Assembly: GCA_015847255.1 (NCBI GenBank)
Contig: JADLZK010004668.1
Location: 248,001 to 312,000, forward strand
Length of the DNA: 64,000 nt
DNA from: Hyparrhenia diplandra
Taxonomy: Eukaryota; Streptophyta; Magnoliopsida; Poales; Poaceae
Direction: 5' to 3'
Program-made: the position numbers and the translations under genes
The notes under the pieces: model-generated
What the model was told of the DNA's origin: nothing
The model's database searches: none
The model's input: only the letters and a program-made list of their open reading frames with translations
Shown here: piece after piece, positions 13,801-24,119 of the stretch
Position numbering within the stretch: position 1 is the first letter of the stretch
How the letters are laid out: each line of letters starts with the position of its first letter

Positions 13801-16129
13801 GCAAGGTTGGGCCCAATTAGGTGGAACTAAATGGGACCAAAGCTTCCTTTGACCCATATTGTCCAATCTCTTCTTGGTGTTGCATTGCCAACCCTTGACT
13901 CCACTGCCCCTTTGCCTTTGCCTCTGCCACCAATTGCGCCTAGAGCAGCTGAGCACAGGATGAAAAACTCAGCAAAGGTAGCATAATTAGGCTAATAAGA
14001 GGCTTCAATTGGCAGCATGGAGGCATTAATTGACCGCTGAGCTAGGTGAATAAACTGCGGTTGCGAACCCCAACACCACCAATTGCTTTGTATTTTTGCC
14101 TAATGCCTAATGTCTAGATCAGAATCCCCCCTTCTCTCCAATCGCCTTCAACTAGGCAAATATGTTATCATGCAAAACACATGATTGTTTAAATTACACT
14201 TAATAAGAAGACATGTATTTAAATTGGCTTTAACTAGAAGAGATGTTACCATGCATCAGTGCATCACATAATTACTTATTTATGCTTCATACACTAACCA
14301 AGTCATATTTATGTCATAAGTACATAAAACAATGAATTAAAACACCTTACAAATTCTGGAGTTGAGGGAAACAAAATTTCCTTGGCCAACAAGTAGCAGC
14401 TAACATAACTTGAAGATATAACTAAAATAGTAAAATAGCATGTTGGGTCTTTAGTATTTACAAATGCTTCCTAAAAAGACATACTTTATGGACCTCTAGA
14501 AGAATGCACAGTTCATAATCTCAGAAGAATTCAGCCAAAATGGTTATTAATCATTAGCACCCATCTAAAAATAGTACATCGAAAAGGTGAAGGAACATAC
14601 AGATTCCTAGAATAGAACCGCTACTTTACTTTTTCTAAATATTAAGCAATACCTGGAATTCTGGATCCATGTGGCTATGCCCTAAAATTTTAGAAACTAG
14701 ACATACAAATGTTTGATCTGACAAGGTAGCTTTATCAGTGGATAAGAAATCAAAAAAGAAAGTAGCCATAAGTGGTAGTTCTGGGGAGCAGCAGCATGTA
14801 TATTTTGCATGCAAAAACACATTCTTGCACTGTCGCCTCTTCAAAGCATGCCATGCAATAAGAAATAACTCAATTTTGGAGACACAGCCCCATAATAAAA
14901 ACAAAAGTGACCCACAATAAACTATTAGGTCCAATATAGGAACAATGAATATAACTAGAAGTTTTTTTTTTTTTTTTGTGGTACCAGTCATTAACATGTT
15001 GCAGGTAAACAATATAACAGAGTGTAAGCAACCACATAAACTGCATATTCTTGTAATCAAATAGGGTTACTGCTTGATACAAACTTCCAGATTACGATCC
15101 ATAGTAATACGAAAAAGATCAAAACAGATTTGCCTTATTGAAATAGCATAATGACTGATTGAAACAGACAGCAGAAAGAGCATGTTTGATCAACTTACGG
15201 GGCCATCCAGCGGTATGTTCCAGTTTCAGGTGTCATCCCCTCAGTCTTGACTTCAATCCTAGCCACTCCAAAGTCAGCAATCTTAATGGATTTATCACCA
15301 GAAATCAAGAGGTTGTCTGACTTAAGGTCTCTGTGAATGAACCCAAGGCCATGGACATAGGCCATGCCGCGTGCAACATCCAATGCCTGCTTAACTGCCA
15401 ACTTCAGTGGAACAGACCTGTTCTGCCTCTTGCTCAAGAAATTCTTAAGAGATCCACCCTTTGCATACTCTGTGACAATGCACCAAACCAATGGCTTCCT
15501 GCATGCACCAATGAATTTGACAATATTTGGGTGCCTCAGTGTTGCAAGCATCATAACTTCTTGGACAAACTGCTGCTCCAACAGTTGAGCTTTCTCAGGG
15601 TCAGCCTCAGGTCGCTCCAATAGCTTAATAGCAACATCCATCCCATTGTATGTTCCCCTGTAGAGCTTCCCAAAGGCACCTTGTGCAAAGGCCATGCCCA
15701 TATTCAGCTTCCCCAGATCAATAGTCCACTCCTCATAATCCTTGAGTGTCTCAGTTGGGAACCTATTGTCCATTAGAGCATGTGCCAGCGCATCCTCACT
15801 CAAGGCATGGGACACCCGGCCACCGCGGAAGATGCTGTGCCCAACCGAGTAGCTTCCCACAATGACAGGCCCCTTGAGACCAGGATGGCCAAGCATGCCA
15901 GTGCGGGAATCACTGTTTGAGCCAACACTGCTGTTATTATCCACACACATGGCGATGGATCCACCATGCATGCTGGTCTGCATGCTGTTGAGGCTATCAA
16001 CAGACATGTTGGAGCCCCCCCTAGCTTCTGGTAGAAGGCCATGTCACAGAAGTTCCCGCCAAAGTTGGCGCCACCGTCATGGCCACCCACAGCGCCCATG
16101 AAGCCAGGGAAGTTGGCGCCTTGCGCCAT
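7814..16129 (-). CDS. Raf-like MAPKKK-type Ser/Thr-Tyr kinase (STY/HT1-like)
   Basis: Two coding exons, 16129-15199 and 8153-7814, are joined across a 7.0 kb intron; the junction splits the Pro codon of the APE motif (WMAP|EMIQ). The predicted product is about 423 residues. It starts MAQGANFPGFMG, has a Gly/Asn/Ser-rich N-terminus, then the kinase domain: GAFGKLYRG P-loop, VAIKLLE lysine, HRDLKSDN catalytic loop, DFGVAR and GTYRWMAPE. The end is VRKARFRCCVAQPMTLD. This is the plant Raf-like group containing HT1 and the STY kinases; cytosolic signalling is inferred from family. Exons sum to 1271 nt, one short of a whole number of codons. The missing base maps to a seven-C run at 16015-16021 (a Gly-Gly stretch on the coding strand), and one more C restores frame. 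If the lesion is real, Met at 16007 would start a protein lacking about 40 residues but with the whole kinase domain. Confidence 0.93.
10356..10545. mobile_element. Small MITE candidate with GTTTGGGACCGC ends
   Basis: TGTTTGGGACCGC near 10360 recurs inverted as GCGGTCCCAAACA near 10530, bounding about 190 bp of non-coding sequence that can fold on itself. The target duplication is not clear, so superfamily is unassigned. Confidence 0.5.
11510..11974. mobile_element. Non-autonomous hAT element with 16-bp perfect TIRs
   Basis: CCCTGTTTTCATATCG at 11510 is matched perfectly in inverse at 11959-11974. The flanking octamers GACGGATG (11502-11509) and GACGCATG (11975-11982) match at 7 of 8 positions, as expected for an old hAT 8-bp duplication. 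Both ends carry the CGACTAATCG / GATTAATCGG subterminal motif. The centre (about 11590-11790) has an exon-like GC-rich stretch ending in a GAAG|GTAAGT donor-like site, possibly a captured first exon. No transposase is encoded. Confidence 0.8.
12288..12350. mobile_element. Stowaway-like MITE end fragment
   Basis: CTCCGTTCCAAATTATAAG followed by CTTTGACTTT is the characteristic end of a grass Stowaway (Tc1/mariner) MITE family. Only one end is seen. Confidence 0.5.
12440..13950. repeat. Degenerate three-unit tandem repeat in the kinase intron
   Basis: Three diverged units share the order: GGGCCCAA.., GGGACCAAAGCTTCCTTCG, CCACCTCTTCTT, a CTCAACTAT.AGAACAAA stretch and CATGGATGAAGA. They begin near 12440, 12920 and 13795. 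The spacer CCCTCAAAATTATG..CCTACC recurs near 12838 and 13690. The third unit is truncated and separated by a hAT-type insertion at 13.3 kb. No intact reading frame runs through it. Confidence 0.65.
13324..13645. mobile_element. Short hAT-like element with CAGGGCCGTA ends
   Basis: CAGGGCCGTA at 13324 and its inverse TACGGCCCTG ending at 13645 bound about 320 bp containing two GGGCCTCC..AATTT blocks near the ends. The flanks read GCTGAAG on both sides (13317-13323, and after the TIR allowing one overlapping base), fitting a 7- to 8-bp hAT target duplication. It splits the third intronic repeat unit, so it is younger than the triplication. Confidence 0.65.
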
Positions 16130-17430
16130 CACTCGACAACCGAAATGTGAGCCTCCGCAACAAATTCGGTCTTCCCCTGGTAAGCCCAGCACAGCTCCCA
16201 AAAAGCCTGGCGATTGATTACCTGCAACCACAGAACAAAACTGAGGTCAGAAACAAGGGGCAAATTAGTCCTCTGCTAAATACAGGGCGAGCAAAGGCAG
16301 GGGATCGAACATTTGATTCCTACAAGACACAAAGGTTCCCACTGCCATCAAGATAGAACCATACTCTGTAATCATCCATCCAAGAATTGCTATTTAAGGA
16401 AGGAACCCAACCCACCAACAAAGACAAGAAACATATACTCCGTCCATTCCAACTTACAAGATGTTTTGAGTTTACTAGATACGCTTTTACATGTACCTAG
16501 ACATAGTGTGTAGCAAAAGTTACTATCTAGAAAACGACGAAACATCATATAATTTGGAATGTAGTGCATACAAGCATAAAAAATTGTACTCAAATACAAG
16601 TGATTCACAAACCAGTTTTGCATTAAATACTTTGCATTTATCAACCAATCACCATTCCTCATGTTGTTAGGCTAGCCTCTGTTTAGGAAAATAAAGTAGG
16701 GGCACACATGTGTCCTCTCTGAATGTGTCCTAAAATTTCAAAGTACACTGATAGATAGATAGAGATAATACTACTGTATCTCTCCGTAGTTACTACAGGC
16801 TTGCAAGAGCTAGAATCCCCACAGAGCCACCGCCACCGTGGAAGCAAGCATCTCCAGAAGCGGAAAAAAAAATGGACAGCGTCCGGTCCAAAAGAGGTAT
16901 ACAACCCCCAAATCCCTAACGAATTACTACCTACCCCTAAAATGGCAATCTGGGCACCGAACATGCGGCTGCAGACAGACCCTTTCCAGAAGCCAAATCG
17001 GACGCCACCGGAGGGAGGGAGAGCACTCACTCACTCACTCACCCACTCACTCACCCTTTGGAGAGGAGAGATGGGGCCGGGAAGACGAAGACGTCGCCGG
17101 TGCCGATGCCAGCCGATGGAGGAGGAGGGCGAGGTCGGAGCCCCGCGCGCGCTCGAAGGTACCAGCGATCGAGGTCGAGGGAGGACGGACGGACGGTGGG
17201 AGCAGGCGCTGGTGTGTGTGATGCGGGTGCGTCGTCGGGACCGGGCGGAGACGGAGCCCCCCTCGCCGCTGGACCGAGGAGCCTGGCCGGGGCGGTCACC
17301 GGTGGGTGGGGGAGGGAGGAAGGCGAGGGGAATGTGAGAGAGAGAAGGGGGAAAAGATCAACAAAGGCGAGGCAGGACACAAGAAAGCGAAGTGAATGCG
17401 GGTGTGTTGTGTGAAAGGGGGTCATTAGTT
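16130..17430 (-). other. Kinase 5' UTR, leader intron and first exon
   Basis: On the minus strand a GGTTGCAG acceptor at about 16222 lies 92 bases ahead of the ATG, so a 5' UTR intron is likely. A plausible donor GGGTGAGTGAG lies near 17035-17045. The GC-rich stretch 17050-17400 would then be the first, non-coding exon. A Stowaway-like MITE sits inside this leader intron. Open frames in the GC-rich part have no recognised homology and are treated as leader. Confidence 0.5.
16434..16565. mobile_element. Stowaway-like MITE
   Basis: It begins TACTCCGTCCATTCCAACTT and ends with a degenerate inverse near AACATCATATAATTTGGAATG, the usual arrangement of a grass Stowaway element. It sits in the presumed kinase leader intron. 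Confidence 0.6.
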
Positions 17431-17640
17431 AGGAGGTTAGCCACGTGGCTGGGTTGCTAGCGGATCAGCGCTGCTGCCTGCGCGGCGCGGGGCCCGAGGT
17501 GTACGTGGATGGTGGGCGCGTGATTTGCGAGTTGCGAGGGGCCGATGTGCAAATAGGAGGGCTGCACAGAGGCCAAACGGCACGGCAGCGGTGGCCGCAC
17601 TGCAACGGGCCAAACGGCACGGCAGCGCGTCGGCCGCGTG
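17168..17640. repeat. Leader block L, copy 1 (kinase leader/promoter)
   Basis: First of three homologous blocks. Shared landmarks are GGAGGACGGACGG, CTGGACCGAGGAGC, GGGAGGGAGGAAGGC, GGTTAGCCACGTGGC, GTACGTGGATGGTGGG and GTGCAAAT..GGAGGG. This copy overlaps the presumed first exon and promoter of the kinase; the others are at 21.1 and 24.1 kb. Confidence 0.8.
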
Positions 17641-17958
17641 CCGGGGACCCAGCAGCAGCCGCCTCTCTTTTTCTTAAAAAAAAACTCAACTAAAGACATA
17701 ATTTGTAGTGTATGCATTACACACCACCACACACACACGAACATCTAAGACATTTGAAGTGTGCGCTCTACACACCACCACACACACGTATACCAACCAA
17801 CCTACAACTATACCTAGACAACGAACGCAAATGGAGAGGTACTCGATCAACCGATTCCGAAGTTGTGGCGAAGCACGTCACTTAACCATTGTGGCACATC
17901 TACGCCGAGAGGCAATGGAAATTATTATGGAAGCATTGTTCCCGGTGAGACACCACGC

Positions 17959-18030
17959 ATGCCGGCCGGGCTTCGAACCCGGCGGGTGGCTTGCTCACCG
18001 AAAGCGCACTCAATCGAGCTATGCTCGCCC
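17959..18030 (-). repeat. tRNA-derived SINE-like head
   Basis: On the minus strand an A-box-like TAGCTCGATTGAGTGC is followed 30-odd bases later by a B box in GGGTTCGAAGCCC. A TCG anticodon-like loop lies between, with one mismatch in its stem. The T arm folds well (CCGGG/CCCGG) but the acceptor ends do not pair, so a tRNA gene is unlikely. The tail (17820-17958) is compatible with a SINE body. Confidence 0.4.
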
Positions 18031-18279
18031 CCGCCAGCAAAGCGCTCACGCCTGGCATGGCATTGGCATCCGACGCACAGGGGTCGGACTGCACCGCACC
18101 CCCGCATCATGGTGGGACCGCGACACGTGATTTTGACTCGCCCCGAGGCACACCACAGTGGAAGAGGCGGCCCGGCAGGCAGATTGCCCCAATGGCCCAA
18201 CCACCATTCCGCCTAGTGAAATTCTCATGCTAGCCCACACCCGCCCCTAAGCCTAACTTTCTGGCTCCACGGCTCCGCC

Positions 18280-18645
18280 CTCCTTCACGCGCCGCACGAG
18301 ATCGCCATTAGCTGCCGAGGCGGTCACGCCCTCGGACGGCGGATCGGGCACACTCGCGGCTCCCCCCACAAAGACTCACCGGTGGCGGCGGATCGCCACA
18401 CCGCTTGCCCCCCCACCGGCGGGCGACTCCATGACGGGCAATGGGTGGGCTGGTGCTCTTCGGCGTGGATGGCGGCGCCCCCCCGCATCTCCCACATGTT
18501 GCTCCTCCCAGACGCGCTGGCGCAGCCTCTCCCGCCTCTAGCTTCGGCGGTGCGGCGCGCGACCGTGCCTCCAACTTCGACGGCGTCACGATGTGCTCTC
18601 TAAGACGTTCCCGACGCCCACCGGCCGTGCCCCCGTGCCATTATT
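18280..18645. other. GC-rich stretch without recognised genes
   Basis: About 370 bp of GC-rich sequence lies between the SINE-like tract and AT-rich block X1. Overlapping open frames on both strands are what high GC produces by chance; none matches a family I recognise. Confidence 0.4.
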
Positions 18646-18855
18646 ATGGATAGATAAGGATAGAAAAAATAATAATATAAGATATGCTTGTATTTATTTA
18701 TTTCTCTCTATATATAATATAAAAATACTATGTTAAAAAATATGATGTTACTACGGTTAGATAAGGAGAAAAAATAAGATATGCTTATTTATTTCTCTAG
18801 ATATAGATATATAGTATAATCCTATATAAAAAAAGAAGATATCTTGTATTGATAC
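18644..18855. repeat. Block X, copy 1 (AT-rich array block)
   Basis: Contains TATGGATAGATAAGGATAG, AAGATATGCTTGTATTTATT, CTCTATATATAATATAAAA and TCTTGTATTGATACAGCAG. Homologous blocks are at about 20405-20620, 21742-21815, 22495-22655 and 24352-24470. They define the AT-rich part of the array unit. Confidence 0.75.
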
Positions 18856-19432
18856 AGCAGAACACGCACCATCTCGGGCGAATCATCGGCGCCGACCACT
18901 CCTAACTGCCGGCCCACGGCCTGCCACGAGCCCGAGGCAACAACACGAGACCGGACGGCCGACGCCGGCAGCTGCTCCGCCGACTCAAGGCCCAGCATTC
19001 CCTTCCCTCTAGAATGCCCCGGCGGCCGATCTCCGGGGCGGCCGGTTTGGGTACGTCGACACGGCGGTGGTGGTGGTTCGGCCGGCGGTGAGCTCGCGTG
19101 GGGCGGGGGGCCGCTGAGCCGGGCCGTGCCGGCCTCATTCAACCGGGTACCGGTAGGCGGCGGGGGCGTGGAGCTTGTCCATGGTGGCGCGGCCGTGGGA
19201 GTCTAGGGTTACGGTTGAGGGAGAAGAGAGGGGAGGCGAGGAGACTGGTCGCCGTCGGCGCCCCCTCGCCGAGCTCTGGCGAGCCCTAGGCGCTGGGCGG
19301 GAGGCGGCGGTGGCGGGGCGCCGGGTCCGTTCGGGAAGACGAAGGCAACGGCGAAGACGAATGCCGACGAGGCGTGCCTTGGGCCGTTATGTGGCCCGCC
19401 TCGGCCTGGGCGTTTAACACGCCCCCATCTCC

Positions 19433-19508
19433 ACACATGATCGACGGTGGAAGACATGTCGGCGATGAGCCGTTGCATATCTATAGAGAGAATCCATCTC
19501 TCCACCCA
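19433..19508. repeat. Block Y, copy 1
   Basis: ATGATCGACGGTGGAAGACAT followed by GAGAATCCATCTCTCCACC. The same pair occurs at 20628-20700 and 22665-22750, each time directly after an X block and before a Z block. Confidence 0.75.
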
Positions 19509-19519
19509 CAAACTATTTA

Positions 19520-19769
19520 GAGCAAGTATTATGGTAGACCTGTAAGTTTCTAGGCTAAATGCTGATGTGGAGGAGAGAAGGAAGGAGAGAGAGGGGAAGC
19601 GAGCTGTAAGCTTACAACCGGCTTGGGCACAAGAACCAAGATAATATGTGAGATAGACAAGTGGGTCATGTATTAATTAGAAAGAGCTAACTACTTGTAT
19701 GAGTGGGCCGAGAGAAGGCTATAAAGAACCTTACAAATTTAATTTGTTGGTCAGATATAATACTTGCTC
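19520..19769. mobile_element. Tourist-like MITE, 250 bp, TTA target duplication
   Basis: GAGCAAGTATTAT at 19520 and its inverse ATAATACTTGCTC ending at 19769 form 13-bp perfect TIRs flanked by TTA on both sides (19517-19519 and 19770-19772), as in PIF/Harbinger-derived Tourist elements. It is present only in the first array unit, between Y1 and Z1. Confidence 0.85.
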
Positions 19770-19829
19770 TTAATTAATCGATATAAAAAACTAACTAATT
19801 AATCCCATTATCATAAGGGGGCTGCTGCT

Positions 19830-20420
19830 GCTCTCCTTGCACGGCACACTTGCACTAGTACATTCCTATTCTTCCGTAATTTCACCTATTATGGGGATAC
19901 CAAAATCAACACGATTACGGTAATAGATGAAAATGTTCTAAACACACTCTTGCAACATATTTTTAAAACACTAGTAACATATGCAATATATGTATGAAAC
20001 ATTTTCAACATACCTCTGAAAACACTTGAAACATACGCTTGTAACGCATGCGTTCTCAAAACGTCGAAACCTCTTCGTAATGCTTGGGGGAGAATTGAGG
20101 CTCGCCGGGCGCTTTGAGGGCGGCATGCTGAAGCCGGGCGGTGGTGTTGACGCGTCTCGGGAGATGTGAGTGGCGGCCGTGCGCCCGCCGGTAGCCGGGT
20201 GCCACGACGCCGTGGCGACGCTGGCGACGGGCGGACGCCGCTGGGAGGCAACAGCGGCCACAAGACCTTGGTACGGCCAGCGCAGCACGCAGGCTGTTGT
20301 CGCGACTCTTAGACTGTAGCACGATGTGACAGGGAGGCAATATACAGCGGGCGGCGCCTTAGTAGGGGCCGGCATCCGAGCGCCATGACACGTAGGCGGT
20401 TGCCGCAACTCGTAGACTCT
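19830..20420. repeat. Blocks Z and W, copy 1
   Basis: Z reads CTCTCCTTGCACGGCACAC, TAATTTCACCTATTATGGGG, ACATATGCAATATATGTATG and GAAACATACGCTTGTAACG. It is followed by GC-rich W with GGCCGTGCGCCC and GCCGGCATCCGAGCGCC. Z recurs at 20930-21125 and 22935-23185; W recurs at about 23190-23410. Confidence 0.75.
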
Positions 20421-21125
20421 TAGATATGCTTGTATTTATTTCTCTAGATATATAATATAAAATAATATATTAAAAAAAGGATATGTTGTTACTATGGATA
20501 GATAAGGAGAAAAAAATAATATAAGATATTCCTGTATTTATTTCTATAGATATAGATATATAATATAATACTATATAAAAAAAAAGATATGCTTGTATTG
20601 ATACAGCACAGCACGCATCCATCTCCATGCATGATCGACGGTGGAAGACATGACATTGATGTCTTTAGAGAGAATCCATCTCTCCACCCACGAACTAATT
20701 AATTATCAATCGATGTAAAAAAAAACTAATTAATTAATCCCCTTCTCTCTAAAGCAAAGTTCTGCCCAGTCCTTCAAAGGTGCTCATAGGGGTAGGGTTT
20801 GCGTGACGTGTGTTCATAGGGGTGAGTGTGCATGTGTGTTGTGGCGTCTGCGTTATGCTGTGTAATTCTAAAAAAAAAAAAAAAAGTTGTACTCAACGCA
20901 AATGCCATGTTTACCGCGGTGTGATGCAAGGGGGTTGCTGCTGCTCTCCTTGCACGACACACTGGCACTAGTACATTCTTATTCTTCAGTAATTTCACCT
21001 ATTATGGGGATACCAAAAATCAACACGCTTGCATCAACATATGAAAATGTTTTGAACACATTCTTGCCACATATCTTTAAAATACTAGCAACATATGCAA
21101 TATATGTATGAAACACTTGCAACAT
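20405..21125. repeat. Second array unit: X2-Y2-Z2
   Basis: X2 (20405-20620), Y2 (20628-20700) and Z2 (20930-21125) repeat the order of the first unit without the MITE. The L block is missing ahead of X2. An A-run of about 15 occurs near 20871-20885. Confidence 0.75.
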
Positions 21126-21650
21126 CAAGGGAGGACGGACGGTGGGAACCTGGCGGTGGTGTGTGTGATGCGGTTGCGGCGTCGGGACCCGACAAAGGCC
21201 CCCCCCCTCATCGTTGGACCGAGGAGCTTGGTTGGGGCGTGTGACCGGTGGTGGGGAGGGAGGAAGGCTAGGGGAATGTGAGAGGGGGGGAATCAACATA
21301 GGCGAGGCAAGTGCTAGGGAGGGCACAAGCAAGAAAGAAAGAAAGAAAGAAAGAAAGCGAGAGTGAATGAGTGTGTTGTGTAAAAGGGGCTCATTAGTCG
21401 AGGTTAGCCACATGGCCGATCCCGATAGCGATTAGCGGGAGGCCCGCCGCCGCGCGGAGTTGGGGCCGAGGTATACGTGGATGGTGGGTGTGTGATTTGC
21501 GAGTTGGCGAGGGGCTTCTGTGCAAATCGGAGGGTGCGACAGATGGTGGCCGTAACGTGCAAGGCCAAACGGGCACGGCAGCAGCTGTCGCCCACGTGCG
21601 AGGGGACCCGCCGGTGCGCCCGCCCGCCTCCACCTCTAGGCACCTTTGTG
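21120..21650. repeat. Leader block L, copy 2
   Basis: Matches 17168-17640 over most of its length in the same orientation. It contains GGAGGACGGACGGTGGGA, TTGGACCGAGGAGCTTGG, GAGGTTAGCCACATGGC, GTATACGTGGATGGTGGG and TTTGCGAGTTGGCGAGGGG. It has a (GAAA)n expansion near 21330-21358 not present in copy 1. No kinase coding sequence follows, so it is an orphan promoter/leader copy. Confidence 0.8.
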
Positions 21651-21741
21651 ATCGCATGGCATCCACCCCGACGCACTATGGTCGAACTGCACCTGCATCA
21701 GGACGGGCTTGTGTGCCAGGGCCGGGGGCACATATTTTGCC

Positions 21742-22197
21742 GTTATGGATAGATAAGGATAGAAAATAATAATAAGATGTGCTTGTATTTATTCTCTAGA
21801 TATATAATATAAATGACGTCACTACCGCCATAGCGCCAGGACATCGAGCCAAAGACACCCCCGCCATTGGCACCGCCCGGTCGCCGAAGCAGCGGCCGGA
21901 GCCCGGCGAGCTAGCTCGCCCAGCTCCGCCAAAAACCCTAGCTCGCTGGGCCGCCCCGCTACCTCCCCCTCCCGCCGCTATTGTCTCTCTCCAGCCGAAG
22001 CGAGGGCCGCGCCGCCATCTTCTCCAACTCCGGCGAGACCCACCCGCCCCCGACCTAGCCCTGACCGCCCCTGCTCCGCCAACCGCACCTAAAAGCTGCA
22101 TGACATCCACCATTCCCACCGCCGCACCTACCTACCCCCCCGCCGACATCTATACCCCGAAAAGCTCACCGGAGTTTGGGGAAAAACAGATCCAGTG

Positions 22198-22244
<47 letters not shown>

Positions 22245-23410
22245 GGGAGGAGGAGGATGGGGAGGAGGAGAGAGGTACCTGCCACTGGAGTCTCGCTGGC
22301 GCCGACCGCTGGGCCACCGTGGATCTCGCATGGGGCGGGGTAGGAGGGAGGAAGAAGACGAGAGAGAGAGAGAGGAGCGCCGAGGGCGGGGCAACGGGAG
22401 GAAGACAACGGAGGAAATCGACGGCCAGGATCGGGCGGTGGATGAGGTGTGTGCGGGCGCTGACTTCCTCCAGGACCAGAAAGTAGTATTAAGGTAATAT
22501 AAAATACTATGTTAAAAAAAAGATATGACGTTACTATGGATAGACAATGAGAACAAAATAAGAGTACATAAGATATGCATGTATTTATTTCTCTAGATAT
22601 AGATATATAATATAATACTATATATAAAAACGATATGCTTGTAGCAGAACGCACATCCATCTCCACGCATGATCGACCGTGGAAGACATGACATTGATGA
22701 GTCGTTGCATGACTGTGGCTTTAGAGAGAATCCATCTCTCCACCTATGAACTAATTAATTAATTTATTTTGAAGAAAAACAGAAGGGGTTTGACCCCTAC
22801 TGTGCCTTTATTGAATTTAAACATTACGATGTAAAAAACTATACTTAATTAATCCCTCCTCTGGCAAAGCAAATGTGTATTCAACGCAAATGCCATGTGT
22901 CATGGTAGCCGTGGTGCGATGCAAGGGGGACTGCTGCTCCTCTCCTTGCACGGCACACTGGCACTAGACCACTAGCGCATTCCTATTCTCCCGTAATTTC
23001 ACCTATGGCGATACTAAAATTAACACACTTGCAGCAACATATGAAAATGCTTTGAACAAACTCTTGCAACACATGCAATATATGTATGAAACACTGACAA
23101 AACATACCTATGAAACATCTGAAACATTTGAAACATAAACTTGCAACGTGCGATCTCGGAACGTCAAAACGTCTCCTAACTGATTAGAGAATTCAGGCTT
23201 AGACGCTGATACGCGGCATGCAGGAGCCAGCAGCTGGGGCGACGTGTTAGGGAGGGAGCACCGGCCGTGCGCCCTGGTAGGGCCGATAGCCGAGCGCCGC
23301 GACGCTCAGGGCGGCAGCGGGTAGGGCCGACATCCAAGCGCCCTAGTAGGACCAGCAATGGAGTGTCGTGACATACAAGCGGTTGTCGTGACTCTTAGGC
23401 CGCCATGCAT
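21742..23410. repeat. Third array unit: X3/X4-Y3-Z3-W2
   Basis: X3 (21742-21815) is separated from X4 (22495-22655) by a GC-rich 680-bp stretch containing a (GA)n run at about 22202-22241. Y3 is at 22665-22750, Z3 at 22935-23185 and W2 at 23190-23410. The GC-rich stretch has no recognised gene; its open frames lie largely in (GA)n/(CT)n sequence. Confidence 0.7.
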
Positions 23411-23424
23411 CGAGATTGCTAGAC

Positions 23425-23960
23425 GAGCGAGGTATGTGGGGTGTTTTTCATAGAAACAAACGAACGGATAATGGAGAGGGTCGTTGTGTGAGAGACACAT
23501 GCGGGAGTGAGGCATGCAAGAGTGATTTTATAGAAACAGACGAGTAGATAATGGAGAGGATTGTTGGGGAGGGGTGCGAGGCCTGTGGGAGTGATTTTTG
23601 TAGAAATAGACGAGCGAATAATTGAGAGGCCCGTTGGGCGAGCGGCACATGTGGGAGTGATTTTTATAGAAACAGAAACAGAGATAATGGAGAGAGTTGT
23701 TGGGCGAGCTATGTGTGGGAGAGACATATTGGAGTCATTTTTTATTGAAACAGATGAGAAGATAATTGAGAGGGCCATTGGGTGAGCAGCGTGCGTGGGA
23801 ATGTGGTTTTTATAGAAACGGACCAGAAGCTAATGAGAGGGTCATTGAGCAAGCGACGTGTGTGGGAGTGAGCAGAGCAAGGCGTGCAGGAGTAAACGGA
23901 GGGAGGAGTGTGGGAGGGCAGCAGAGCGAGCCATGCGGGAGTGATTTTTATATATAGAAA
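23425..23960. repeat. Minisatellite, ~65-75 bp degenerate period
   Basis: About seven imperfect units share GTGGGAGTGATTTTTATAG, AAACAGACGAG, GATAATGGAGAGG and TTGGGCGAGCGGC. Units vary in length and are most alike in the TTTTTATAGAAACAGA core. Open frames on both strands are by-products of the repeat. It lies at the end of the W block of array unit 3. Confidence 0.8.
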
Positions 23961-24119
23961 TACTCGCTATCTTGCCATTTGCTGATGTATATCATCTACG
24001 TGGTGTACCAAATGAAAAACATCATAAGTTAGGTTGCAAAAGATATAGTATACTGGCATATACAGTACTTGGGGTAGTACTGTACTATACTTGAGTTTGT
24101 TCGATCTCGCTAGCTATAT

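Larger units (their letters stand above)
8154..15198 (-). other. 7.0 kb kinase intron loaded with TEs
   Basis: Donor GTAAGT at 15198-15193 and acceptor TTGCAG ending at 8154 are canonical. No host exon was recognised inside. The intron holds two small hAT-type elements, a MITE candidate, a Stowaway fragment, hAT subterminal motifs near 10880-11000 and a degenerate triplication at 12.4-13.95 kb. The parts at 8.2-9.6 kb and 14.0-15.2 kb are AT-rich with nothing recognisable. Confidence 0.8.

Noticed and set aside
17959..18030. Functional tRNA gene (Arg, TCG anticodon)
   Set aside because: The acceptor stem does not pair and the anticodon stem has a mismatch; a SINE head fits better.
22128..22497. 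Ser/Leu- or Arg/Glu-rich proteins around 22.2 kb
   Set aside because: They are translations of a (GA)n/(CT)n microsatellite on both strands.
23425..23960. CRISPR array
   Set aside because: Units are degenerate head-to-tail copies without unique spacers, in a plant nuclear context.
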